Source of the DNA: Streptomyces sp. PKU-EA00015
GTDB taxonomy: Bacteria; Actinomycetota; Actinomycetes; Streptomycetales; Streptomycetaceae
Reading direction: 5' to 3'
DNA: 64,000 bases
NCBI RefSeq assembly: GCF_013387495.1
Contig: NZ_JABZEE010000042.1
Location: 1 to 64,000 of the forward strand
Shown here: positions 16,804-24,889 of the stretch, in pieces
Layout of the letters: each line of letters opens with the position of its first letter
Position numbering within the stretch: the first letter of the stretch is position 1
Notes under the pieces: model-generated
What the model saw: only the letters and a program-made list of their open reading frames with translations
Told to the model about the DNA's origin: nothing
Databases searched by the model: none
Translations under genes and position numbers: made by a program

Positions 16804-18723
16804 ATGACCACATCCGCCACACGGGTGCGCGGGGCGGCGCTGTTCGCGACCGCGGGCGCCGTCCTCGCCGCGTTGTTGTTCGGTACGGGTGCCCCCTCGG
16901 CCGCGGCGGACACCGCGGCGACGGATGAGGTGACGGACGCGGCGAAGGTCGTGCCGGTGCAGACGACGGGCCCCGCCGACAAGCGCTTCAATCTCGTGGT
17001 GCTCGGCGACGGCTACACGGCGGCGCAGCTGCCGGAGTTCCGCGCGCACGTCGAGACCCACCTCAACGTGCTGTGGTCGACGGAACCGTTCGCCTCCTAC
17101 CGTTCGTACATCAACGTGTGGGCCGTGGAGAGCGCATCCGCCGAGTCCGGCGTCGACTGCGACCCCGGCCTCGACGCCGCTCGCCGGGACACGGCGCTCG
17201 GCATGGGCTTCTGGGGCGGCTGCAACCCGAACAGCGTGCAGCGGCTGCTCACCGTGGACACCGGCGCCGCGACGGCGCTGGCCGATCTCGTACCGGGCAC
17301 GTCGGGCGCCAACCGGCAGATCGTGGCCCTGGCCAACAGCGACACCTACGGCGGCGCGGGCGGTGCCTACGCCACCGCGTCCGGCGGCAACGCCCTGTCC
17401 TCGCTGATCACCCCGCATGAGCTCGGCCACTCGCTCGGCAAGCTCCAGGACGAGTACGACTACTACGCGCGCGGGGTGCCGGGCGGCGCCTACAGCGGCG
17501 GCGAACCGGCGTCGGCGCACCACACCTTGCTGACCGAGGACCAGATGCGCGAACAGCGCGCGAAGTGGTGGCGCTGGCTCGGCGAGGAGAGCGAGTCGGG
17601 CGGGGTCATCGGACGCCACGAAGGCGGGATGTACAGCACGAAGGGCGTGTGGCGGCCCAGCAAGCACTCGATCATGAAGACCCTCGGGTACGCCTTCGAC
17701 CAGGTCGAGCGCGAGGTGATGGTGCAGAAGATCTCGGCCAAGGTGAACCTCGTGCAGGGCCACACGCCCGACACGGCCCCGATCGGCGACGACCGGACTG
17801 TGTGGGTGGACACCCTGCACCCGGTCGGCGGTGAACTCGATGTCGTATGGCGGCTGGACGGCGACCGGCTGCGGGCGGTGGGCGACGCACGCACGGTCGA
17901 TCTGCGCCGTCTGCGCCTCACGCCCGGCACGCATACGCTCACGGCGACCGTCACGGATCCCACACCGTTCGTACGGGACCCGGCCGTGCGCGCGTCGACG
18001 GCGCTGACGCGCACGGTGACCTGGACGGTGGACACGTCGGTGGGCACCGCGCCGGACGAGGTGGCGGCGGCGTTCACCGACCACACCTCGACCGGGGCGC
18101 CCGTCGGTGCCGCTTCGGTGGTGTACGCCGAGACCACGCACCCCGCCGGCCGCCCGCTCGCGGTCCGCTGGACGCTCGACGGCCGTCCCGTGGCCAACCC
18201 GGGCAACGACCGCGACCTGGACCTGGGCGCCCTGCGGCTGCGGCCGGGCGCCCACGAGCTGACGGCCCGCATCGCGGGCACCGACGAGGAACTGACCTGG
18301 GCCGTGGACGCGTCGCCGGCCACGGCCGCCTACGAACTGTCCGAGCCGCTGCGGACGGTCCACCGGCCCGGCAAGCCGGTGGAGTACGTCTACGACGGCC
18401 CGTTCACGATGGGGCTGACCGCCCGGGACGACCAGGACGGGTATGTGGTGCGGCAGTTCAGGGTCGACGGCGACGGCTGGCAGACGTACTACGGCTGGCC
18501 CACCGACGCCGGCGCCCCTTACCGGTTCACCCCGCAGGGCACCGTGATCGACGATCTCGTGTACGGGAAGCTGGGCACGCCGCGCGTGGTGCCCTGGGAC
18601 GACGCCACACCCGACTACGGCACCCACACCATCGAGTACCGCACGGTCGACGCGGCCGGGAACGTCTCGTCCGCGAGGCGGTTCCTGGTGACGCTGCTGC
18701 CCCCGCGGCAGCAGGTCAGCTGA
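16804..18723 (+). CDS. Secreted M64-family (IgA peptidase-like) metallopeptidase
   Basis: A 639-residue exported protease. A Sec signal peptide with a hydrophobic core (AALFATAGAVLAALLFG) ends near SAAADTAATD. The M64 domain begins RFNLVVLGDGYTAAQLPEF and carries the zinc motif HELGHSLGKLQDEY at about residues 205-218 (HExxH with conserved downstream DEY). The C-terminal ~330 residues are two Ig-like repeats (each with TLHP/THPxG and WRLDG/WTLDG motifs) and a last beta domain with YGWPTDAGAPYRFTPQG. M64 proteins degrade extracellular proteins; the IgA1 specificity of the founder is not implied. The 3' end overlaps the convergent DUF397 gene by 8 bp. Confidence 0.9.
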   Translation: MTTSATRVRGAALFATAGAVLAALLFGTGAPSAAADTAATDEVTDAAKVVPVQTTGPADKRFNLVVLGDGYTAAQLPEFRAHVETHLNVLWSTEPFASYRSYINVWAVESASAESGVDCDPGLDAARRDTALGMGFWGGCNPNSVQRLLTVDTGAATALADLVPGTSGANRQIVALANSDTYGGAGGAYATASGGNALSSLITPHELGHSLGKLQDEYDYYARGVPGGAYSGGEPASAHHTLLTEDQMREQRAKWWRWLGEESESGGVIGRHEGGMYSTKGVWRPSKHSIMKTLGYAFDQVEREVMVQKISAKVNLVQGHTPDTAPIGDDRTVWVDTLHPVGGELDVVWRLDGDRLRAVGDARTVDLRRLRLTPGTHTLTATVTDPTPFVRDPAVRASTALTRTVTWTVDTSVGTAPDEVAAAFTDHTSTGAPVGAASVVYAETTHPAGRPLAVRWTLDGRPVANPGNDRDLDLGALRLRPGAHELTARIAGTDEELTWAVDASPATAAYELSEPLRTVHRPGKPVEYVYDGPFTMGLTARDDQDGYVVRQFRVDGDGWQTYYGWPTDAGAPYRFTPQGTVIDDLVYGKLGTPRVVPWDDATPDYGTHTIEYRTVDAAGNVSSARRFLVTLLPPRQQVS

Positions 18724-18952
18724 CCAGGAAGTCGGCCTTGCCGGACTTCGCGCCCTGGATGAAGGCGGCGATCTCGTTGGTGGTGTAGATGAGTGCGGGA
18801 CCGTCGGGATCGGCGGACTGGCGGATCGCGACCCGGCCGTCGGACAGCTTCATGGTCTCGACGCAGTTGCCGCCGTTCCCCCCGCTCCAGGGTTTGTGCC
18901 AGCCGTCCTCGCCCAGCTCGGCGGCGGGCATGCCGTTGTATATGCGCTTCAT
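18716..18952 (-). CDS. DUF397 domain protein
   Basis: A 78-residue DUF397 protein with the typical signatures WHKPWSGGNGGNCVETM, VAIRQSADPDGPALIYT and AAFIQGAKSGKADFL. In Streptomyces these small proteins are encoded next to XRE/DUF5753 regulators and behave as partners of them (the BldB/WhiJ-type systems; known from family). Its ATG follows the stop codon of the XRE gene directly, with no spacer, so translation is coupled. Confidence 0.92.
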   Translation of the reverse strand: MKRIYNGMPAAELGEDGWHKPWSGGNGGNCVETMKLSDGRVAIRQSADPDGPALIYTTNEIAAFIQGAKSGKADFLVS

Positions 18953-19813
18953 TCACAGCTCCTTGCGCAGAGCATTCAGAATCTCCTTCGTGCGTTGTGC
19001 CGTCGCGGCCTGCGCCGCCATGCGGTCCATGACCTCCAGATGCGTGGCGACCTCGGGGCGCGCGTCGAGATAGACGGCACCGGTCAGGTATTCGCTGTAG
19101 ACCATGTCCGGGAGCTCGGGCATGGCGAACCGGAAGAGGACGAAGGGCCCGTAGGTGCCCGGGTGGTGGCCGCTCGCGAACTCGGCGATCTGCAGCGTCA
19201 CATGGGGCAGCCGGGTGCTGTCGAGCAGCTTGTCGATCTGCTCCTTCATCACGCCGGGGCCGCCGACGGGCCTGCGCAGCACCGTCTCGTCCATGATCAC
19301 CCACAGTCGGGGCGCGTCGGGACGGGTGAGCAGCGCCTGACGCTCCATCCGCAGCGCCACGTGCCTCTCGATGTCCTCCGGATCGGTGTGCCCGATGGCT
19401 CCGCCGAGCATGATCGCCCGTGCGTAGTCCTCCGTTTGCAGCAGTCCGGGCACGAACTGCGGTTCATACGCACGGATGAGACTCGCGGCGCCCTCCAGGC
19501 TGACGTACATGCTGAACCAGCCCGGCAGGACGTCGTGGAAACGCTGCCACCAGCCCGGTTTGTTGGCCTCCTCGGCCAACTCCACGAATCCGCGGGCCTC
19601 CTCGTCGCCGATCCCGTACGCGCCGAGGAGCAGCTGCACATAAGGAATCTTCAGCGCCACCTCGGCGGTCTCCATCCTGCGGATGGTGCCGGCGGCGACG
19701 CGGAGGATCTTCGCCGCTTCCTCGCGTTTGAGACCGGCGCGCTCCCGCAGGTCCTGCAGGCGCTTGCCGAGGACGACCTGGCCCACGGTGGGGGCGGACC
19801 GCGGTTCACTCAC
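18953..19813 (-). CDS. XRE-family regulator with DUF5753 domain (WhiJ-like)
   Basis: A 286-residue regulator. The helix-turn-helix covers about residues 8-62 (VVLGKRLQDLRERAGLKREE, then AAGTIRRMETAEVALKIPY). The DUF5753 domain follows, with LIRAYEPQFVPGLLQTEDYA, VIMDETVLRRPVGG and the closing EVMDRMAAQAA helix. GTG 19813 is preferred over ATG 19855 because GGGAGG lies seven bases before it. It forms a two-gene unit with the DUF397 gene and is divergent from an HATPase protein, the usual three-part arrangement of development-linked regulators in Streptomyces. Confidence 0.92.
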   Translation of the reverse strand: MSEPRSAPTVGQVVLGKRLQDLRERAGLKREEAAKILRVAAGTIRRMETAEVALKIPYVQLLLGAYGIGDEEARGFVELAEEANKPGWWQRFHDVLPGWFSMYVSLEGAASLIRAYEPQFVPGLLQTEDYARAIMLGGAIGHTDPEDIERHVALRMERQALLTRPDAPRLWVIMDETVLRRPVGGPGVMKEQIDKLLDSTRLPHVTLQIAEFASGHHPGTYGPFVLFRFAMPELPDMVYSEYLTGAVYLDARPEVATHLEVMDRMAAQAATAQRTKEILNALRKEL

Positions 19814-19939
19814 TTCGAGACCTCCCCACGTGCTGTGTTGCGAGCAGTGTGCCATGGCGGTTCAGCGATGAACACGCCCAGTCTGCATTTTTCAGAGTGA
19901 CTCTTGCCAACGTGACGGTTGCAGCGGGAGACTGGCCGT

Positions 19940-20410
19940 GTGAACCGTGACGCGCTCACCACCCCCTTTCCGGACGCGAGTTCGGACACCGCCACCTCCC
20001 GCTACGGCTTCGAGGTGCCGGCGCGCGTCGAATCCGTCTCCCGTACAAGACGGCTGGTGAGCGAGCGGCTCGACCTCTGGGGCATCGGCGGCGACACGCG
20101 CGACACAGCCCTGCTGATCGTCTCCGAACTGGTCACCAACGCGGTGGTGCACACCGGCGGCCACCTCGTCTCCTGTCAACTGCACTGCGGCGAGGGCCGG
20201 TTGCGCGTCACCGTGCAGGACCAGGGCTCGACGGCGACCGGCCCCCGGGTCTGCCACGGCCTCGAGGAGGAACGCGGCCGCGGCCTGCTGCTCGTCGAAG
20301 CGGTCAGCACCGCGTGGGGGACGCACGACTGCGAGCGCGGCACGGGTCGTGCCGTATGGGCCGAACTGCCCTGCGCGGCAACGCCGTTCGCGTCCGGCTG
20401 GCAGTGCTGA
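19940..20410 (+). CDS. HATPase_c anti-sigma-factor-like ATP-binding protein
   Basis: A 156-residue GHKL ATPase-fold protein like RsbW/SpoIIAB. The N box is LLIVSELVTNAVVHTGGH and the G box lies in ERGRGLLLVEAVSTAWG. In family members the protein phosphorylates an anti-anti-sigma factor or binds a sigma factor, but small Streptomyces versions beside XRE/DUF397 pairs act as partners of those regulators. The GTG at 19940 is used; a TTG at 19919 is possible. The gene is divergent from the XRE/DUF397 unit, 126 bp away, and overlaps the next gene. Confidence 0.85.
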   Translation: MNRDALTTPFPDASSDTATSRYGFEVPARVESVSRTRRLVSERLDLWGIGGDTRDTALLIVSELVTNAVVHTGGHLVSCQLHCGEGRLRVTVQDQGSTATGPRVCHGLEEERGRGLLLVEAVSTAWGTHDCERGTGRAVWAELPCAATPFASGWQC

Positions 20411-20883
20411 GGAGCCTGGCTGCGCTCCTCGCCCGGGGCGTACGCCACGAACAGGCCCCGCCGACGCCGCAGCGGGTCCTGCCACCGCGGCTCGTGGACC
20501 GCTGCCGTCACCAGGAGGCCGGGCTGACCCGCCTCGTCCTGCCCGATTCGCTGCCGGCCGAGCTCGGCTGCGACGCCGTGGGCGTCCCCGCCCGCTTCGG
20601 GTTCCGCCTCCTCGGCCGCATGCCGCGCAGCGGGTGTGTCTTCGCCGACAGCCAGTGGTGGTGGTGGATCGTTCCGGCGGGATCAGATCTCGACCTGCTG
20701 TGGCCGCTGCCCGCGCACTACGCCAGGGGCGCCCGGGTGCCGGGCGACAGACCCCGGCTGATCCGCGGCCCGAACGGCCCAAGTCCCTACACACCGCCCA
20801 TCCCCCTGTACCTGACGGCCTGCCAGCTGACCGGCGCCGCACCGAAGTGGCCGACCGCTGTCGGCAGCGCACGAGGTGCGTGA
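20356..20883 (+). CDS. Hypothetical protein with Trp-rich strand
   Basis: A protein of about 175 residues. I know no function; similar orphan proteins follow HATPase genes in Streptomyces. Visible features are an Arg-rich N-terminus, LTRLVLPDSLPAELGCDAVG, a striking DSQWWWWIVPAGSDLDLLWP segment that reads as a beta strand, and a Pro-rich tail. No membrane helix or signal. The ATG at 20356 overlaps the HATPase gene by 55 bp; a GTG at 20404, just before that gene's stop, is the alternative. Frame-specific codon bias in the non-overlapping part supports coding. Confidence 0.6.
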   Translation: MGRTALRGNAVRVRLAVLRSLAALLARGVRHEQAPPTPQRVLPPRLVDRCRHQEAGLTRLVLPDSLPAELGCDAVGVPARFGFRLLGRMPRSGCVFADSQWWWWIVPAGSDLDLLWPLPAHYARGARVPGDRPRLIRGPNGPSPYTPPIPLYLTACQLTGAAPKWPTAVGSARGA

Positions 20884-20926
20884 TCCGGCGGACGGCGCCC
20901 GTGCCACTGCGGATAGGCTTTCCGGC

Positions 20927-21220
20927 ATGTCAGAAGCCAATACGAGCCCGGAACGGCAGGGGCTCACACCGCGCCAGGCCCGCCATGTCCGCATAGCCCT
21001 CTCCGCGGGCATTATGATCGCTGTCGGCGCCGTCCTGGTCCTGCGGCTCGGCAGTACGCACTCGGTGCTGACGCTCGGCTTCTACGGCATGGCGCTGATC
21101 CTCTCCGGCAGCGCGCTCGTCCTCAGCCGCGCGGGACGCACCCGCTGGGCCACACTGGTCCTGGGCATCGGAGTGGCGGTGGCGGTCGTCGCGGAGTGGG
21201 CCGTGGCCGCGATGCGCTGA
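20927..21220 (+). CDS. Small integral membrane protein (97 aa)
   Basis: A 97-residue protein with three hydrophobic helices: IALSAGIMIAVGAVLVLRLG, LTLGFYGMALILSGSALVL and TLVLGIGVAVAVVAEWAVAA. The N-terminus MSEANTSPERQGLTPRQARH is polar and cytosolic by charge. No enzymatic motif. It lies 43 bp after the Trp-rich hypothetical protein and could be cotranscribed with it. Confidence 0.75.
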   Translation: MSEANTSPERQGLTPRQARHVRIALSAGIMIAVGAVLVLRLGSTHSVLTLGFYGMALILSGSALVLSRAGRTRWATLVLGIGVAVAVVAEWAVAAMR

Positions 21221-21271
21221 GGCCCGCCGGAGAGCGGCGACAGGCCCCGTGCGCACGAGGCCGTTCGCCGC

Positions 21272-22198
21272 TCAGCCCCCGGAGACCGCGCGCAGGTGCG
21301 CCCTGCCGCGGGGCACTCCCGGTGCCGCCGAGCGGCTCTCGCGGAGCACAAGCGTGAGGCGGGTGTACCCCTTGTCCTGCAGGGAGGCGGGGGTCTCGTC
21401 CACGACCCGGCAGTCGGTGCGCCCCCACCGGGGATCGGGGTGGTTCACCGGCCGCACCGCTCCGTCGTGGTGGACCGCCGCCGCGCCCACCGCCCTCATC
21501 CAGTGCGGCAGTCCGCACCGGTAGGCCGCGTCCATGATCGGGTCGAGCGCGATGTCGTCACGAATGGCCGAAAGGCCGTCGTCCTCGCCGTCGCCCTCCA
21601 ACGCGTCCGCGAGCTGGGCCATCAGCGGCAGGCACCAGCTGGTCTCGTGCTCGGCGAGCACCGTGGGCGCGTCGGGGTGGAAGAGCGCGAAGCGCAGGAA
21701 GTTCTGGTGGGGCATGGCCGTGGGGTGCGGGCCCATGTTGCGGAACAGGGCGTCGAAGGCGGGGTTCGTGTGGACCACGTCCCAGCGCCGGTCGAACAGC
21801 AGGGAGGGCAGCGGCACCGCGTCCATCAGGGACGCGTAGTCGCGCAGGTACGCCTGGGTGGCCCGGTCTGCCGGGTCTGCCGGCTCCGCGGGCCGTATGG
21901 GCGACGAGGGCACCGGAGCGTGTACGGGGACGGGCGGGTGGAGCGGCCCGGAGGGGCGTGCGGGGACGGGCCTGCGGACCGGTCCGGAGGGCGGAACGGG
22001 ACCGGACGGCCGCAGCGGGGCGCCCGACTCGCGGAAGCTGTCGCGGTCGCCGCCGATCCGGCGCAGCCGGCCGCGCTGCGTGGTGTCCATGTCCGGGGTG
22101 TCATCGATGCGCTTCGTACGGGCGCTGCCGCGGGCGGCCTTGACGCGGCCGGGTCGCCCCTGAGCTCCGGGGCGACCGACGCCCGCCTCGTACGTCAT
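21272..22198 (-). CDS. MmyB-like ligand-binding domain protein with Pro-rich N-terminus
   Basis: A protein of up to 308 residues. The C-terminal ~190 residues match the MmyB-like PAS-type ligand domain found at the end of many XRE regulators: LMDAVPLPSLLFDRRWDVVH, TNPAFDALFRNMGPHP, FLRFALFHPDAP and the ending DKGYTRLTLVLRESRS. The usual N-terminal helix-turn-helix is missing; instead there is a disordered Pro/Arg/Gly-rich stretch. It is therefore a sensor domain without an obvious DNA-binding part. The start is uncertain: ATG 22198, or ATG 22090 (MDTTQRGRL). It is divergent from an HTH gene that lacks a ligand domain, so the two may work as a split regulator. Confidence 0.75.
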   Translation of the reverse strand: MTYEAGVGRPGAQGRPGRVKAARGSARTKRIDDTPDMDTTQRGRLRRIGGDRDSFRESGAPLRPSGPVPPSGPVRRPVPARPSGPLHPPVPVHAPVPSSPIRPAEPADPADRATQAYLRDYASLMDAVPLPSLLFDRRWDVVHTNPAFDALFRNMGPHPTAMPHQNFLRFALFHPDAPTVLAEHETSWCLPLMAQLADALEGDGEDDGLSAIRDDIALDPIMDAAYRCGLPHWMRAVGAAAVHHDGAVRPVNHPDPRWGRTDCRVVDETPASLQDKGYTRLTLVLRESRSAAPGVPRGRAHLRAVSGG

Positions 22199-22242
22199 CG
22201 AGAACGCCGCCCTTCCGAAGCTTCTCGAAGTCCTGCCAAGTC

Positions 22243-22365
22243 CAGCTGTGGCAGCCCCCTTTGGATCTTCATCCTGCCTGCGATCCTCTTACCGCCGAGG
22301 CGACTATGTCAACTATCGTGGCATTCAGCGCCGTTGAACGCACGATTTCCGCCACAGCTGTGGCA
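22243..22365. promoter_or_regulatory. Divergent promoter region with repeated CAGCTGTGGCA element
   Basis: The 11-mer CAGCTGTGGCA occurs at 22243-22253 and again at 22355-22365. The second copy sits in a perfect 14-nt palindrome, GCCACAGCTGTGGC (22351-22364). Both lie between the divergent MmyB-like and HTH genes, 112 bp apart. This is the expected shape of paired operators for a dimeric HTH protein controlling both transcripts. Confidence 0.5.
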
Positions 22366-22402
22366 AGACCTGGTTGCATTCACTCGAAGCGGTTAATCTC
22401 CC

Positions 22403-22428
22403 GGCAGCCCCTTGAGTGCGGGGCTGCC
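22403..22428 (+). promoter_or_regulatory. Leader hairpin upstream of the HTH gene
   Basis: A perfect 9-bp stem (GGCAGCCCC with GGGGCTGCC) and an 8-nt loop, ending 24 bp before the GTG of the HTH gene and just before its ribosome site (AGGAG). It could be an attenuator or mRNA-stabilising leader. Confidence 0.35.
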
Positions 22429-22452
22429 TCGCGTGATCTAGGAGACCTACTG

Positions 22453-23088
22453 GTGACGGACGGCTTCTCGGTTCCGGGTCCGGCCGCGGACGACCCTCTG
22501 GCGGCATCTGTCGCCCGGGTGGCCGACCTCGCGGACAAACTCGGAATCAGCCACGACGAGGTCTTCGACGTCGACACGCTCTCCGAAGCCTCGGGCGTGC
22601 CGGCGGACGTGGTCGGCGCCCTGCTCGACGGGCGCCCGGCCGGCGAGACGGACCTCCAGGCGCGCTTCCTGCAGCGCTTCGACCTGCTGCGCAGGACCCG
22701 GCTCAAGCCCAACGGCCGCCGGTACACGCAGCAGGAGATCGCCGACGGCGCGGGGATGTCGCGCCAGCAGGCCGGGGCGCTGATCAACGGCGACCGCCGG
22801 CCCACCATGGAACACTGTGACGCGATCCAGCGGTTCTTCAAGGTCCACGCGGGCTTCCTGACCGCTGACGACCCCGACGCTCTCGTCGGCGCCCTGCACC
22901 GCACCGAGCAGAGTCTGCTTCAGGACTTCGTGGGCGAAAGCGACCCGCTGGAGCGGCTGTTGCAGGACCATGGTGTGCGGGGCATCGCCTGGCGGGCTGC
23001 CCAGCTGCCCACCGACAAGCACCGGGACAAGGTCACTGAGTGGCTCGACATGCTCCTCGAGAGCGTCAAGCCGACGGACCACCCCTGA
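22453..23088 (+). CDS. XRE-type HTH regulator (partner of ImmA/IrrE-type protease)
   Basis: A 211-residue protein. The helix-turn-helix lies near residues 90-125, with YTQQEIADGAGMSRQQAGAL and the recognition segment NGDRRPTMEHCDAIQRFFKV. Flanking regions are acidic and helical. GTG 22453 is chosen since AGGAG lies eight bases upstream. It is followed at 61 bp by an ImmA/IrrE-type metalloprotease gene; in known pairs (ImmR/ImmA, DdrO/IrrE) the protease cleaves the XRE repressor when stress is sensed. That relation is inference here, but adjacency and order fit. Confidence 0.85.
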   Translation: MTDGFSVPGPAADDPLAASVARVADLADKLGISHDEVFDVDTLSEASGVPADVVGALLDGRPAGETDLQARFLQRFDLLRRTRLKPNGRRYTQQEIADGAGMSRQQAGALINGDRRPTMEHCDAIQRFFKVHAGFLTADDPDALVGALHRTEQSLLQDFVGESDPLERLLQDHGVRGIAWRAAQLPTDKHRDKVTEWLDMLLESVKPTDHP

Positions 23089-23149
23089 TTTCCGGACAGG
23101 CTGGAAGTCAGGACGTGTCCCGACGGGTGCGCGCGGGGAGAGGAGAGCG

Positions 23150-23698
23150 GTGAGCATAGGCAAGGACATGCGCCGGCTGTGCGGCGAGCTGATCGCCGGA
23201 ATCGACCTGCCGGCGCCCGCCGCCCCCGCCGATCTCTACCGTGCGCTGTGCGACGGAATGAGCAGACACCGCGGCAGGCCGGTCCGTTACCGCATGGCCT
23301 CGTTCCCGCCCGGCACCGCGAGCGGTCTGTGGCTCGACATGGCGGAGCAGGACCTGATCGTCATCGAGGAACGCACCGCACCCGACCACCAACTGGTCAT
23401 CCTCGGCCATGAGCTGTGGCACATGAAGGCCGGGCACTGCAGCCACCACGTCGAGGGCGCCGCCGTGGCGGCGCGCCTGCTCACCGACGAGGCCGATCTG
23501 CAGGCGACCGTGCTGAAGGTCGCCGCACGGTCCCGGTCCGACCAGGCCGAGGAGCGCGAGGCGGAGAGCTTCGGCCTGCTGCTCGGCAGCAAGTGCCGTG
23601 CGTGGCTCACCGGTTCGGCTGGGCGCGGCCCGGTGCAGCGGGAATGTGTCGCCGGACGTATCGAGGCCTCGCTGGGATACCGCGGGCCCCAGGGCTGA
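23150..23698 (+). CDS. ImmA/IrrE-family-like metalloprotease (toxin-like)
   Basis: A 182-residue putative zinc protease. The catalytic motif is ILGHELWHMKAGHC (HExxH at about residues 87-91), preceded by LIVIEERTAPDHQLVI as in ImmA/IrrE proteins. A downstream Glu-rich helix (RSDQAEEREAESFGLLL) supplies the expected third metal ligand. Family members cleave the partner XRE repressor. The GTG has GGAG upstream, and the gene follows the HTH gene by 61 bp. Databases call many such Streptomyces proteins toxins, but toxicity is not shown by sequence. Confidence 0.82.
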   Translation: MSIGKDMRRLCGELIAGIDLPAPAAPADLYRALCDGMSRHRGRPVRYRMASFPPGTASGLWLDMAEQDLIVIEERTAPDHQLVILGHELWHMKAGHCSHHVEGAAVAARLLTDEADLQATVLKVAARSRSDQAEEREAESFGLLLGSKCRAWLTGSAGRGPVQRECVAGRIEASLGYRGPQG

Positions 23699-23701
23699 TG
23701 C

Positions 23702-24889
23702 GTGGACGGACCCGACTACTACATACCCGCCGCCGCCCTGGGCGTCGCACTGGCGTTCAAGCTGCCCGGGACGCTGCGCGACTGGCGTGATCCGCTGCTC
23801 CGCTCGGTGTGCGCGCTGCTGGTCCTCGCGGCCTGCACCTTCTTCTTCGCCGCGCCGCCCACCATCGCGGCGGTCAACCGCCTCACCGGCGTCGCCAACT
23901 TCTCGGCCCCGCTGGTCTACTGCATCCTGACCGCGTTCAGCGCCTCCTGCCTGGTCCTGCTGGTCAACTGGCGCGGCGGCCCGCCGCAGGAGACACGGCG
24001 CGTCTCCGTCCGCTGGGTCGTCGGCTACGGCGTCGTCGTCGTGCTCCTGATCGTCCTGTTCCTGCTCGGGGAGGCGCCCGAGGAGCGGCTGCGGGACCTC
24101 GACACGCACTACGCCACGACTCCGTACATCCGCGAGATGATCGTCCTGTACCTGATCGCGCACAGTGTGGCGGCCGTCGGTATGACGGCGCTGTGCTGGC
24201 GGTGGTCGCTCCAGGTGCGCGGCTGGCTGCGCGGCGGCCTGGTGGTCATCGTGTTCGGGTCGTTGTTCAACCTGGCGTACGGCGTGAGCAAGTTCACCGC
24301 CGTCTTCGCCCGCTGGGCCGGTCACGACTGGGACGCGCTGAGCACCCTGGCCGCGCCGCCCCTCGCCTCCGTCGGGGCCCTGCTCAGCGCGATCGGCTTC
24401 GTCCTGCCGCTCGTCGGGCAGCGGCTGTCCGACACCTGGCACGACTGGGCGGCCTACCGGCAGCTCGGGACGCTGTGGCGGGAGCTGCGCGCCGCGTCGG
24501 CGCCCGGCACGCCCACGGTACGCATCTCCTTCTTCTCGCCCGTCGAACTGCGGGTCACCCAGCGCGAGTCCGACATCCACGACGGCCTGCTGCAGCTCGA
24601 CCCGTACTTCGACCACGGGCTGCGGGCGAGCGCGTACGAGGAGGCGGTCGCGGACGGCGCCGAGCCGCGCGAGGCGCAGGCCGTCGCCGACGCCGCGATG
24701 GTCGCCGCCGCGCTGCGCTCCCGCGCCGCCGACCCGGAGGGCGAGATCATCAGCTCGGCCCAGGCCTACACGTCCGAGGCCGCGCAGGGACCGCGCGATC
24801 TGGTGCGCATGTCCCTGGCGCTGCGTCATTCACCCGTCGTCGCGGCAGTGCGCGTGCGCGCGGCCCGGTCAGAGAGCGGCATCCGATGA
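23702..24889 (+). CDS. Seven-TM membrane protein, MAB_1171c-like
   Basis: A 395-residue protein with seven hydrophobic helices in the first ~245 residues (AAALGVALAFKLPG; SVCALLVLAACTFFFAAPP; APLVYCILTAFSASCLVLLV; VVGYGVVVVLLIVLFLL; IVLYLIAHSVAAVGM; GGLVVIVFGSLFNLAYGVS; VGALLSAIGFVLPLVG). A cytosolic ~150-residue domain follows (WRELRAASAPGTPTVRISFF; RVTQRESDIHDGLLQLDPYF). This layout matches a family named for M. abscessus MAB_1171c and called a putative transporter; a 7-TM sensor is equally plausible. Its GTG lies 3 bp after the metalloprotease stop, and its stop overlaps the next ATG by four bases, so the four genes form one operon. Confidence 0.78.
   Translation: MDGPDYYIPAAALGVALAFKLPGTLRDWRDPLLRSVCALLVLAACTFFFAAPPTIAAVNRLTGVANFSAPLVYCILTAFSASCLVLLVNWRGGPPQETRRVSVRWVVGYGVVVVLLIVLFLLGEAPEERLRDLDTHYATTPYIREMIVLYLIAHSVAAVGMTALCWRWSLQVRGWLRGGLVVIVFGSLFNLAYGVSKFTAVFARWAGHDWDALSTLAAPPLASVGALLSAIGFVLPLVGQRLSDTWHDWAAYRQLGTLWRELRAASAPGTPTVRISFFSPVELRVTQRESDIHDGLLQLDPYFDHGLRASAYEEAVADGAEPREAQAVADAAMVAAALRSRAADPEGEIISSAQAYTSEAAQGPRDLVRMSLALRHSPVVAAVRVRAARSESGIR

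Noticed and set aside
19855..19939. Longer start (ATG 19855) for the XRE/DUF5753 regulator
   Set aside because: GTG 19813 has GGGAGG at ideal distance; the extra 14 residues are not conserved-looking.
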